Source: Phycisphaeraceae bacterium (lineage in GTDB: Bacteria > Planctomycetota > Phycisphaerae > Phycisphaerales > UBA1924). Taken from it: a stretch of 64,000 nt of DNA. Below the pieces are notes generated by a model, which was not told the DNA's origin, did no database searches, and was given only the letters and a program-made list of their open reading frames with translations. The translations under genes were made by a program, and so were the position numbers. This document shows positions 35,758 to 43,535 of the stretch, piece after piece; the stretch's first letter is position 1; every line of letters starts with the position of its first letter. Where the stretch lies: assembly GCA_007693965.1 (NCBI GenBank), contig RECQ01000052.1, positions 1-64,000 on the forward strand, given 5' to 3'.

Positions 35758-36168
35758 ATGCCCGAGCGTCCTGACGATCTTGTCCCGGTCATCACGGTGG
35801 CCAGCGAATTCGAAGCCGGGGTGATCGTTGCGGCCCTGCGCGAGGAGGGGGTCGAGGCGAGGCAGAGCGTGACCGGGATCCAGAGCATCCTGGGTTCGAG
35901 CGCCGGATCACTGATCACGCCTGTGCAGGTGCTGGCGCCGCGAAAGGATGTGGAACGCGCCAAGGGGATGCTGGCGCGCATGCGCGAGGAGTCGGTGGAC
36001 ATCGACTGGTCGGAAGTGGATGTCGGCGAAGGGGAGTCGGTGGAGGAAGAGCGCCGGAGCGTGCGGGAGATGCGGAAGATCATCATGATTCTGATCGCCG
36101 CAGCGCTGGTGATTTTCTTCCTGATGACGATGCTGACGGGCGGCACAATCCCGATGGGGAGCGAATGA
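35758..36168 (+). CDS. DUF2007-like protein with C-terminal membrane helix
   Basis: A 136-residue protein. Residues about 8-75 (VITVASEFEAGVIVAALREEGV, then QVLAPRKDVERAKGMLARM) match the ferredoxin-like DUF2007 fold, a putative signal-transducing domain. A short acidic linker (SVDIDWSEVDVGEGES) leads to one helix (IIMILIAAALVIFFLMTML), so the domain probably faces the cytoplasm on a C-terminal anchor. GGAG about 7 bases before the ATG supports the start. It overlaps the next gene, its clear paralogue, as ATGA. Function unknown. Confidence 0.75.
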   Translation: MPERPDDLVPVITVASEFEAGVIVAALREEGVEARQSVTGIQSILGSSAGSLITPVQVLAPRKDVERAKGMLARMREESVDIDWSEVDVGEGESVEEERRSVREMRKIIMILIAAALVIFFLMTMLTGGTIPMGSE

Positions 36169-36593
36169 GCATGAGCCGAGACGATGACTTTGCGACGCTG
36201 ACGACCGTGGCCAGTGAGTTCGAAGCGAATATCATGGTGGCGGCGCTGCGCGAAAACGGGATTGAATCGCGGTCATTCATCGCAGGCCTTCACCCATATA
36301 TCGGTTCGGGCTCTGTCATATCCAGCGCCCAGATCGTGGTGCGAAAGAATGATCTTGAGCGAGCCGGGGAGCTGTTGAAAAGTTTGCGGCCGGAATCCGT
36401 CGACATTGACTGGTCCGAAATCGATGTCGGGAACGGTGAATCGCCGGCGCCAGCGCCTCAGAGTCGCCGCCGCAGGCGCGACAGGGTTTTTCGATTCATA
36501 GCGATCGGGATTCTGCTGTCGATCGCGCTCCATATCGGGCTCGCGATCATCGGCATCCTGTACAACCTTTTCATCTACCTGCTGACCAGATGA
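36165..36593 (+). CDS. DUF2007-like protein with C-terminal membrane helix (paralogue)
   Basis: This 142-residue protein is the tandem duplicate of the preceding one: VASEFEANIMVAALRENGIESR, the acidic linker ESVDIDWSEIDVGNGES and a C-terminal helix (FIAIGILLSIALHIGLAIIG) line up along the whole length. The basic run RRRRRDR before the helix is new. It starts by ATGA overlap, or at a second ATG two codons later. Two neighbouring copies suggest a hetero-oligomer or functional divergence. Function unknown. Confidence 0.75.
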   Translation: MSMSRDDDFATLTTVASEFEANIMVAALRENGIESRSFIAGLHPYIGSGSVISSAQIVVRKNDLERAGELLKSLRPESVDIDWSEIDVGNGESPAPAPQSRRRRRDRVFRFIAIGILLSIALHIGLAIIGILYNLFIYLLTR

Positions 36594-36606
36594 GACGCAC
36601 AGCGGC

Positions 36607-37581
36607 TCAAGCGGCGCTCGCCGCCCGCTTGCGGCGTTCGCGCGGGTCCGCCACGGGCACAGCACTGAGAAGTGCCTTCGTATAGTCCTTCTGCGGCTCC
36701 TGCAGGATGCGCTCGCGCGGACCCTCCTCGACGATCTTCCCGCCCAGCATGACCGCGATGCGGTCGCACATGTGCTGGATCACCGCCATGTCGTGGCTGA
36801 TGAAGAGGTAGCTCATGCCGAATTCACCCTGCAGGTCGCGCAGCAGGTTGAGGATCTGCGACTGGACGGAGACATCCAGCGCCGAGGTGGGCTCGTCGCA
36901 GACGATGAACTTGGGCGAGAGCGCCAGGGCGCGGGCGATGCCGATGCGCTGGCGCTGGCCTCCGGAGAACTCGTGGGGATAGCGATCCACGCAATTGCGC
37001 GGCATGCCGCAGCGTTCGAGAAGGGTCTGCACGCGCTCGCGCAGCTCGTCCTTGTCGTTGCAGACGCCGTGAACGCGCAGGGGCTCACTGACGATCGAGG
37101 CGATGCGCATGCGGGGGTTCAGTGATCCGGCGGGATCCTGGAAGATGATCTGCATTTCCTGTCGCAGGCGTTTCATCTCGGCGCCGCCGGCGGTGAGCAG
37201 ATTGTTCCCGCGATATCGGACCTCGCCTGCGGTGGGGGGAATGAGCCGGAGCACGGCCCGGCCCAGCGTGGTCTTGCCGCAGCCGGATTCGCCGACCAGG
37301 CCGAGCGTTTCGCCTTCGCGGACATGAAAATCCACGCCATCGACGGCCTTCACCCATCCCGTGACCCGCTGCAGCACGCCGGAGCGGACGGGGAAGTGCA
37401 CCTTCAGACCATTCACTTCAAGAATTGGCGGAGAACTTTTCTCTTCCGCCGCCGGGGGGGCCAACGCAGCGCCGCCCGACTCCCGCGAGGCTTTTTCCTC
37501 GGGTCGATGGGCGATCGAGCGCTCTTCCTGCGGCGTGTGCGCTTCCGGCGGGCTCTTTTCTCGGTCCTTTGGGTCTGTCAT
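36607..37581 (-). CDS. Oligopeptide/dipeptide ABC transporter ATPase (OppF/DppF type)
   Basis: A protein of about 324 residues. After about 50 charged, probably disordered residues the ABC domain starts at [13 protein letters not shown]. The Walker A is [15 protein letters not shown], the signature [15 protein letters not shown] and Walker [15 protein letters not shown], and the H-loop is LFISHDMAV. The C-terminal [12 protein letters not shown] is the diagnostic oligo_HPY-type tail of OppD/F. It energises uptake of peptides by membrane components that are not in this window, so it appears here as a single ATPase gene. The start at 37581 is chosen without a strong ribosome site. Confidence 0.88.
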   Translation of the reverse strand: MTDPKDREKSPPEAHTPQEERSIAHRPEEKASRESGGAALAPPAAEEKSSPPILEVNGLKVHFPVRSGVLQRVTGWVKAVDGVDFHVREGETLGLVGESGCGKTTLGRAVLRLIPPTAGEVRYRGNNLLTAGGAEMKRLRQEMQIIFQDPAGSLNPRMRIASIVSEPLRVHGVCNDKDELRERVQTLLERCGMPRNCVDRYPHEFSGGQRQRIGIARALALSPKFIVCDEPTSALDVSVQSQILNLLRDLQGEFGMSYLFISHDMAVIQHMCDRIAVMLGGKIVEEGPRERILQEPQKDYTKALLSAVPVADPRERRKRAASAA

Positions 37582-37785
37582 GATCTGGGTGGATCTTAGC
37601 AGTTTGCGCCGGAACGCAACCCCTTTGCCGGACACATCTTCGCGCAGACACGCCCGGGACGCGTGAGACACCGGTCAGAGGTTGATTCGATCGGGGCTTT
37701 GCCTGTATTCTGCGGGTTGCTCGCATGAGCAGCCGGGCTCGGAGGAGACGGTCTACATGGTTCTTCGGGGGCGGAGGTCGGACAG

Positions 37786-38490
37786 ATGCGCACAGCCCCG
37801 AGATGTTCAGCCGGGCGGAGCGCCGGTCGCACAGGATACGATTCGGTCGCAACGCCAGGACAACTGGATTCGGGACAGAGAGATGAAATCCGCCGCCACT
37901 GCTTCGGCTGTGGGGATGCGCTGCGTCGTTGCGGCGTGAACGTGCAACGGATCATCGATCACCTGAATCACCTGCAGCGATGTCGGCGTCGTCGCCCGAT
38001 CAATGTGTCCAGGCTTCATTACGAGGATCTGGCCCACGCCGCGGCGTGCGTGGACAATGCGTCGGGGGCGTGGGCGAGACTGATTGCGGAGAATGAAGGG
38101 CCGCTCATCCAGGCGGCCCAGCCGCAGGAGGGAACGACGCAGGCCGTGGTGACGGTGCGTCGGATGTTCATCGACCTGAGGCGCTCCAACAGTGATGATC
38201 GGCGCGGCTCTCTGGACCTGCGTCGCTATGGGGGTCAGACATCGCTCTCGGAATGGCTGCACGATCGGCTCATGGGCCGGCTGGCGGTCAACGCAGCGAT
38301 CCGCCGGGCCAGCGCCGCCAGCGCCGACCTGCAGGCCCGCGATCAACGGCTGCGGCTGGCGATGGAGCTGCTGCACGAGGAGCGGATGTGCGTGCAGCGT
38401 CTGGCCGAGGCCCTGGCGCAGTCGTCGGAGTCGATCGCCGCCAACGCGTGCGGGAAGAGCGCCGAACCGGCGCATGTGCACGTGGAGTGA
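37786..38490 (+). CDS. Possible ECF-like sigma factor, diverged
   Basis: A 234-residue protein. GGAGG eight bases before ATG 37786 supports the start. The first 50 residues hold a Cys-x-x-Cys pair (FGCGDALRRC) and no known domain. The middle (YEDLAHAAACVDNASGAWARLI, VRRMFIDLRRS, YGGQTSLSEWL, LAVNAAIRR) resembles sigma region 2 of planctomycete ECF factors. The region 4 helix-turn-helix is poorly preserved (RLAEALAQSSESIAANAC). It could be a true sigma factor, a pseudo-sigma, or an unrelated helical protein. It is flanked by convergent ygfZ and lies apart from any anti-sigma gene. Confidence 0.45.
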   Translation: MRTAPRCSAGRSAGRTGYDSVATPGQLDSGQRDEIRRHCFGCGDALRRCGVNVQRIIDHLNHLQRCRRRRPINVSRLHYEDLAHAAACVDNASGAWARLIAENEGPLIQAAQPQEGTTQAVVTVRRMFIDLRRSNSDDRRGSLDLRRYGGQTSLSEWLHDRLMGRLAVNAAIRRASAASADLQARDQRLRLAMELLHEERMCVQRLAEALAQSSESIAANACGKSAEPAHVHVE

Positions 38491-38499
38491 TCCGGCCGC

Positions 38500-39657
38500 T
38501 CAACCGGGCTGGTCCAGCACCACACCTTCTCTGCGAAGTTCACCGCGCCGGAGCAGCACGGCTGCGCCGGGCGTCGCGTGATCGGTGCGGAGTTGGGCGA
38601 AGCAGAGAACAGCGCCGCCGTGTTGCGGGCTGGGCGCTGCGGTTGTGATCGAGCCGATGGGATCGTCGTCGGGCGAGGAGGCGGGGGTGATGCGGTCTCC
38701 GCGATGAGGGAGTTCCGAGGGGCTGACGCCTTCAAAGCGCAGACGCACCATGGTCTTCTTCGGTCGGCCCAGCGACTGCATGCGGGCGACGATCTCCTGG
38801 CCGAGGAAGCAGCCCTTGGTGAACGAGACGCGGTCTTTGAGGACGCCGGTTTCGTGGGGAAGGTCGTCGTGGCCGAAATCGAAGAGGCATTGCGGCCGGC
38901 TCGCCTCCAGACGGGCCACATCGAAAGCGCTCCAGCCGGCGGGTCGCACGCCATTGTGATTGCCGTTGACCGCCCCGCCCTGTTCGAGGAGTTGTTGATA
39001 AACCGCCGCGGCGTGTTCTGCGGGCATGAGCAGCTCGACACCGGGCGATCCGGAGCAATCATGCCGGTCCACGATGACATCGCAGCCGGCGATCCGCACG
39101 AGGGCGGCGGCGCCATCGACCAGATCGGAGAGAGGGGCGCCGGCAACGTGCTCGCCGACGGACTGAAGCAGCGCCAGGGATGCAGGACCGTGGACGCTCA
39201 GGCGGTGGGAGTGATCGGATTCATCGGCGAGCTGGACATCCTCGGTGATGATGTAGCCGTCCAGCGAGCGCAAGGTCCTGTCGACACAGACGGTGTCGAG
39301 ATCGAAGAGGATGGCGTTTTCGAGGGCGATGAGTCGCAGATCGGCCTCGATGCGCCCCTTGCGATTGAGCCAGAACGATCGGCGGACCTGGAAGGGCGCG
39401 AAGCCCTTGAGCTCCTGGGTGAGCATGCGGTTGAGGAAATCGTGGCGATCGGCGCCGGCGACCCGGATGACGCCGCGGTCGGGCCGGTCCATGAGGATGC
39501 ATCCGGCGTGCAGGGAGGCGTATTCAGCTTCGGCGTCGCCGTAGGAATCCACGACCTCCACACCCTCCCCGTCGCCCTCCGGAGCGTCGGGGGGGTGGAG
39601 TCGGAACGAGGCTTCCGCCTGCTGATGGAGTTTGCGGAGCGGGCTCTGACGCGTCAT
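38500..39657 (-). CDS. ygfZ: YgfZ/GcvT-like folate-binding protein
   Basis: This 385-residue protein has the GcvT fold and the YgfZ signature FTKGCFLGQEIVARM, in which the Cys is required for its role in repairing or assembling certain iron-sulfur enzymes with tetrahydrofolate. IRVAGADRHDFLNRMLTQEL near the N-terminus is the usual folate-binding strand. GGAG eight bases upstream supports the ATG. It has no glycine-cleavage neighbours, which also points to YgfZ rather than aminomethyltransferase. It converges with the sigma-like gene. Confidence 0.88.
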   Translation of the reverse strand: MTRQSPLRKLHQQAEASFRLHPPDAPEGDGEGVEVVDSYGDAEAEYASLHAGCILMDRPDRGVIRVAGADRHDFLNRMLTQELKGFAPFQVRRSFWLNRKGRIEADLRLIALENAILFDLDTVCVDRTLRSLDGYIITEDVQLADESDHSHRLSVHGPASLALLQSVGEHVAGAPLSDLVDGAAALVRIAGCDVIVDRHDCSGSPGVELLMPAEHAAAVYQQLLEQGGAVNGNHNGVRPAGWSAFDVARLEASRPQCLFDFGHDDLPHETGVLKDRVSFTKGCFLGQEIVARMQSLGRPKKTMVRLRFEGVSPSELPHRGDRITPASSPDDDPIGSITTAAPSPQHGGAVLCFAQLRTDHATPGAAVLLRRGELRREGVVLDQPG

Positions 39658-39761
39658 TGTGTCTCTCCGTCAACGAACTGACTGATCCAACAGATGCTAT
39701 CCCCGCCGCGGCTGCAAGCGCGAATGCGGCCGCGGATTGGTGACGACAGAGGAGCCTGCGA

Positions 39762-40841
39762 GTGAATATCGACCTGCTGAAGCGGCTGTGTGAGACCCCG
39801 GGCGTGCCGGGGCGCGAGGAGCGCGTCCGGACCGTGATCGAAAAGGAAGTGAAGGGCCTCTTCGACGAGGTGTACACCGACCCGATGGGATCGCTGGTGT
39901 GCCGGCGCGAGCCGCGTGGCGGCAAGGGCGAGGGGAAGAAGAAGGGCGCCGGCAAGGAGGCGACGCGCGTCGTGCTGCTGTGCCACATGGACGAAATCGG
40001 GTTCTACGTCCGCCACATCGACGACAACGGCTTCGTGCGGGTTCAGAACGCCGGCGGCTTCGACACGCGCAACCTCTTCGCGCGCCGCGTGAAGGTCTGC
40101 ACGCGCAAGCACGGCGACCTGTCCGGCGCCATGAACCCCGGTGGCCGGCCCATCCACATCGCCACCGACGAAGACAAGAAGAAGATCCCCGAGATCAAGG
40201 AGTTCATGATCGACATGGGCATGTCCGGCGATGAGGTGCGCAAGCGCGTCACCGTCGGCGACATGGTCGTGCTCGACGAGCCCTTCCTGGAGATGGGCGG
40301 CAAGTTCGTGAGCAAGGCCCTCGACAACCGGGCGGCGTGCTGGGCGGGCGTCGAGTCCGTGCGCGCCATCGACAAGGCGGGGACGGCTCACGCGTGCCAG
40401 ATCAACGTGGTCTTCACGGTGCAGGAAGAGGTCGGCCTGCGCGGGGCCCGCACATCGGCCCACGCCATCCGCCCCCACATCGCCATCGGCGTTGATACGA
40501 CGCTCGCCTGCGACACGCCGGGCGTGCCCGACGACGAGGCGGTCTCACGCCACGGCCAGGGCGCGGTGCTGGGCGTGATGGACGGCTCGATGATCGCGGA
40601 TCACACGCTTGTCGATGAGCTTGAGGCTGCGGCGAAGAAGAACAAGATCGCGACGCAGCGTTCGATTCTTCCAAGAGGCGGCCAGGACGGCGGCGCCGCC
40701 CAGCTCGCCGCAGAGGGCTGCCGGGCCGCGGCGGTGCTGCTGGGTGTGCGCAACATTCACACCGTCACCGAGATGGTGGACCAGAAGGACGCGAAGGCGT
40801 ATGTCGATCTGCTCGCCGCGTGGTTGCCGACGGTGTCGTGA
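39762..40841 (+). CDS. M42 family metallopeptidase
   Basis: A 359-residue aminopeptidase of the M42 (glutamyl aminopeptidase/endoglucanase M) family with a two-metal centre. Ligands appear in CHMDEIGFYV (His), SKALDNRAAC (bridging Asp), TVQEEVGLRGAR (catalytic Glu and ligand Glu), AIGVDTTLACD and, near the end, NIHTVTEMV (His). A Lys/Gly-rich loop (GGKGEGKKKGAGKE) interrupts the N-terminal domain and is unusual. The GTG start follows GGAG by about 8 bases. A hairpin follows the gene. It is probably a cytoplasmic peptide-trimming enzyme. Confidence 0.9.
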   Translation: MNIDLLKRLCETPGVPGREERVRTVIEKEVKGLFDEVYTDPMGSLVCRREPRGGKGEGKKKGAGKEATRVVLLCHMDEIGFYVRHIDDNGFVRVQNAGGFDTRNLFARRVKVCTRKHGDLSGAMNPGGRPIHIATDEDKKKIPEIKEFMIDMGMSGDEVRKRVTVGDMVVLDEPFLEMGGKFVSKALDNRAACWAGVESVRAIDKAGTAHACQINVVFTVQEEVGLRGARTSAHAIRPHIAIGVDTTLACDTPGVPDDEAVSRHGQGAVLGVMDGSMIADHTLVDELEAAAKKNKIATQRSILPRGGQDGGAAQLAAEGCRAAAVLLGVRNIHTVTEMVDQKDAKAYVDLLAAWLPTVS

Positions 40842-40867
40842 GCAGCGCATCGAGTTTGGAACAGCTC

Positions 40868-40906
40868 AAAACAGACAACGCCCCCGGTATTCCCGAGGGC
40901 GTTGTC
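40868..40906 (-). terminator. Terminator-like hairpin between the M42 peptidase and regulator genes
   Basis: GACAACGCCC (40874-40883) and GGGCGTTGTC (40897-40906) form a perfect 10-bp stem with a 13-base loop that can pair further. On the minus strand it is followed by TGTTTT, so it best serves the regulator gene at 40968-41552. Convergent use for the plus-strand peptidase gene is possible but lacks a T tract. Confidence 0.65.
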
Positions 40907-40967
40907 AAGGTGCGCTTCCCTGCGTTTCCGGATCGGGCGACTCATTCGCCCGTGTGTTTCGTCCTGA

Positions 40968-41552
40968 TCAGTGCACCACCGAGGTCGCCTTCTCGATCGC
41001 CTCAACGACCTGGCGCATCTGGAAGGGCTTCTTCAGGAAGCCGTCGAAGCCCTGGCCCTTGAGTTGCATCGCCTGGCCTTCGGTGAGTTTGCCGCTCATG
41101 GCGACGATGCGGGTGAGCTGCAGGTCCTCGGAGTCGTGGATGAGCTGGGCGACATGGCGGGCGTCGCCGCCGCCGAGATGGAGGTCGAGCAGCATGACGT
41201 GGGGCTTGAATCGCTCGCATTCCATGCCGGCGCGAAAACCTTCGGTGACGGTTCGAACTTCGTAGTTGGTCTGCTCGGTGAGCAGGCGGGAGAGCGTTGC
41301 GGCGACTTCGGCGTCGTCGTCGACGACGAGGACGCGGATCTGACCCGCAGCGAGCCCGTCGAGCGGGATGCCGTGGGCTTTCATGAATCGCACGAGCTGG
41401 TTCACAGGGATTCGGCGATCCTTCGAGCCCGGAATTCGATAGCCCTTGAGCTGTCCGGCGTCGAACCACTTGCTGACAGTGCGCGGAGCGACATTGCAGA
41501 TCTTCGCCACTTCCCCGGTTGTCAGGACTTCCTTGTCAAGTGGGATGGACAT
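40968..41552 (-). CDS. Response regulator with N-terminal excisionase-like HTH and C-terminal receiver domain
   Basis: A protein of about 194 residues. VLTTGEVAKICNVAPRTVSKWFDAGQL with GYRIPGSKDRRIP is a MerR/excisionase-type DNA-binding helix (HTH_17). It is followed by a full CheY-like receiver: IRVLVVDDDAEV acidic pair, HVMLLDLHLGGGDA phospho-acceptor Asp, AMSGK, and FLKKPFQM with the conserved Lys. The order, HTH before REC, is the reverse of most response regulators. No histidine kinase is adjacent. I chose ATG 41552; a longer frame from 41582 is possible. Its targets are unknown. Confidence 0.85.
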   Translation of the reverse strand: MSIPLDKEVLTTGEVAKICNVAPRTVSKWFDAGQLKGYRIPGSKDRRIPVNQLVRFMKAHGIPLDGLAAGQIRVLVVDDDAEVAATLSRLLTEQTNYEVRTVTEGFRAGMECERFKPHVMLLDLHLGGGDARHVAQLIHDSEDLQLTRIVAMSGKLTEGQAMQLKGQGFDGFLKKPFQMRQVVEAIEKATSVVH

Positions 41553-41746
41553 AGTCACACACACCTCGTGCTGGCCCGGCATCGATCCCCTCCGACCGAT
41601 GCGGAGTCAGGCTTGCATCGGCCTGACCCGGGACGCGCTTGACGGCGGGCGTGAACTCCGCGCGCAATTCGCAGTATGCGGACGCGGCTGCAACCCTCAT
41701 GCACTGGGAGTTTTTGCCGTGCTCGCGCGGATGATCGGACGCAACT

Positions 41747-41992
41747 TCAGCCGCCGCTGACGGGCGGCAGCAACGCGAGCTCGTCGCCATCCTGGAGCGG
41801 CGCATCAGCGCTGACAATCCGCTGGTTGACCGCGATCGCCAACGAGCCGCGCATCTCCGCGACCGCTTCGTGTTCCCGGACCAGCGCTTCCATCGCATCG
41901 AACGCGCTGGCGCTCTCCGGCAGCTCCAGCTCAAGCGAGCGCCGTTCGATCCGCTCTGCGAGCGACGCGAAGAAGAGTATGCGGACCTTCAT
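41747..41992 (-). CDS. moaD: Molybdopterin synthase sulfur-carrier subunit
   Basis: This 81-residue beta-grasp protein starts MKVRILFFASLAERI and ends in the required Gly-Gly, LLPPVSGG, which is adenylated and thiocarboxylated to donate sulfur in molybdopterin synthesis. The size is normal for MoaD. The ATG at 41992 overlaps the moeA stop as ATGA, so the two are coupled. moaE, the catalytic partner, is not in the window. Confidence 0.88.
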   Translation of the reverse strand: MKVRILFFASLAERIERRSLELELPESASAFDAMEALVREHEAVAEMRGSLAIAVNQRIVSADAPLQDGDELALLPPVSGG

Positions 41993-43299
41993 TGAGCGCC
42001 GGGCCTCCCGACCTCCCACGCCCAGGGAAGAAATTCGATGGCGGCGCTCGGCTCAAGCGGCTCATCCGAGACCGGCAGTGCCGCCAGGCCGACTGTGGGA
42101 ACAGTGTGGACCAGATCCCCGGAGCCCTCCCAGTTCGGAATCCGCACGCGTCCGGTCGCCTCGAGAACGCCGGGTCGGAAGGCCTGTCGACGTGGATTGG
42201 GCCGCACGGTCTCGGCGAGCTGCAGACGCCGCCACGGCAGTGCTTCACCGAGGCCGGCCAGAATCCGCAGCACGGGCCAGAGGAAGAGATGCGCTGTCAC
42301 AAGCGCGGAGACGGGGTTTCCAGGCAGCGCCACGACCAGGGCGGACCCGCCTCGAACCCGCCCGACCAGGATGGGCCGCCCGGGCTGGATCGCCGCGCCT
42401 TGGAGCGAGACCTCAACGTCTGCGGCTTCGAACGCGCCAGGAAAGTGATCGCGTTCACCTGCGGAGACGCCCCCGATGGTGACAAGCACATCGCATGCGC
42501 CGAGCGCTGTTGCCACTGCATTTCTCGTCAGTTCCGCATCGTCGGCGATGTGCTCGAGTTCGATCAGGTCGGCGCCCATGATGGGGACCATCGCCTCAAG
42601 CATGGCGCCGTTTGAGCTGCGCACCTGGTGGGGCAGAAGCTCGGCGCCGGGCGTCTCGGGCGGGACGATCTCATCGCCGCTGGTGAGGACGAAGACGCCC
42701 GGGCGTCCGCCCCGCACTCGGGCGCTGGTCCGACCCATCGCGGCGCCGATAGCGACGTGATGGGGTGAAATTGTCAGCCCCCTCGGAAGCACGACATCGC
42801 CGGAGCGGGCGTCGACGCCGCGAGGGTGCACGCAGTCGCCCGGCCGGATCGGCCGCTCCGGAGAGAGCGTCACCACGGGCTCGCCACGGTCGGTCCATTC
42901 GTGGCGGATGACGGCGTCGGCGCCCGGGGGGAGTGGGGCGCCGGTGGCGATGCGAATGGCCTGGCCCGGTCCGATGGCGGCGGCGGCGGGAGCGCCCGCC
43001 GGGGTCTCGCCGGTGATCCGCATGCGGGCGCCGGGGGCGGCCTCAGAGGCTCGGAGGGCGTACCCGTCCATAATCGAGCGATCGAAGGGGGGCTGGTCTC
43101 GATCGGCGACGATGTCCTCCGCCAGATGGGCGCCGAGGGCCCTGCGAAGCGGTCGCTCACGGGGCTGACGGGCCGCGACGGCGGCATGTGCCGACTTGAG
43201 GGCGAGGGCAAGGGCGGTGGAATAGTCAGGCAGAGCGGGCACGATCGAACTGTACACGCCCGGATTGAAAACGGGATTGGCCGAAATCGGGACGTTCAC
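41989..43299 (-). CDS. moeA: Molybdopterin molybdenumtransferase MoeA
   Basis: This 436-residue MoeA inserts molybdate into molybdopterin. Domain III motifs RSIMDGYALRA and ATGAPLPPGADAVI, TSGDEI, the MoCF fold loop TIGGVSAGERDH and LPGNPVSALV are all present. The 25 or so residues before the first helix are of uncertain reality: the GTG at 43299 has GGAGG only 2 bases before it, and a GTG at 43242 is an alternative. The C-terminal domain IV follows normally. It overlaps moaD and forms a cofactor pair with it. Confidence 0.93.
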   Translation of the reverse strand: MNVPISANPVFNPGVYSSIVPALPDYSTALALALKSAHAAVAARQPRERPLRRALGAHLAEDIVADRDQPPFDRSIMDGYALRASEAAPGARMRITGETPAGAPAAAAIGPGQAIRIATGAPLPPGADAVIRHEWTDRGEPVVTLSPERPIRPGDCVHPRGVDARSGDVVLPRGLTISPHHVAIGAAMGRTSARVRGGRPGVFVLTSGDEIVPPETPGAELLPHQVRSSNGAMLEAMVPIMGADLIELEHIADDAELTRNAVATALGACDVLVTIGGVSAGERDHFPGAFEAADVEVSLQGAAIQPGRPILVGRVRGGSALVVALPGNPVSALVTAHLFLWPVLRILAGLGEALPWRRLQLAETVRPNPRRQAFRPGVLEATGRVRIPNWEGSGDLVHTVPTVGLAALPVSDEPLEPSAAIEFLPWAWEVGRPGAQ

Positions 43300-43535
43300 A
43301 TCCTCCGGATTGACATTTTTTCGCCTCTGCGGCTAGATTGAAGGGCTCTCCGACGGATCCAGGGAGGCCTTGCCGGCGTATGTTTATGAAGCGGCGGGCG
43401 CGGAGGGCGCGATCTGTCCATCGTCTCGCCTGTCCCCGGTCCAGAATCGACGTTACGAGAGGTCGGGGCCGACAAGTCCCACAGCCCGCCTCTGGGTTGT
43501 CATTCAATCGCCCCGCCTCGTGCAAGGAGCCGACC

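Noticed and set aside
38578-39681. A 367-codon plus-strand open frame opposite ygfZ
   Set aside because: ygfZ on the other strand has a family signature and a ribosome site; this one has neither.
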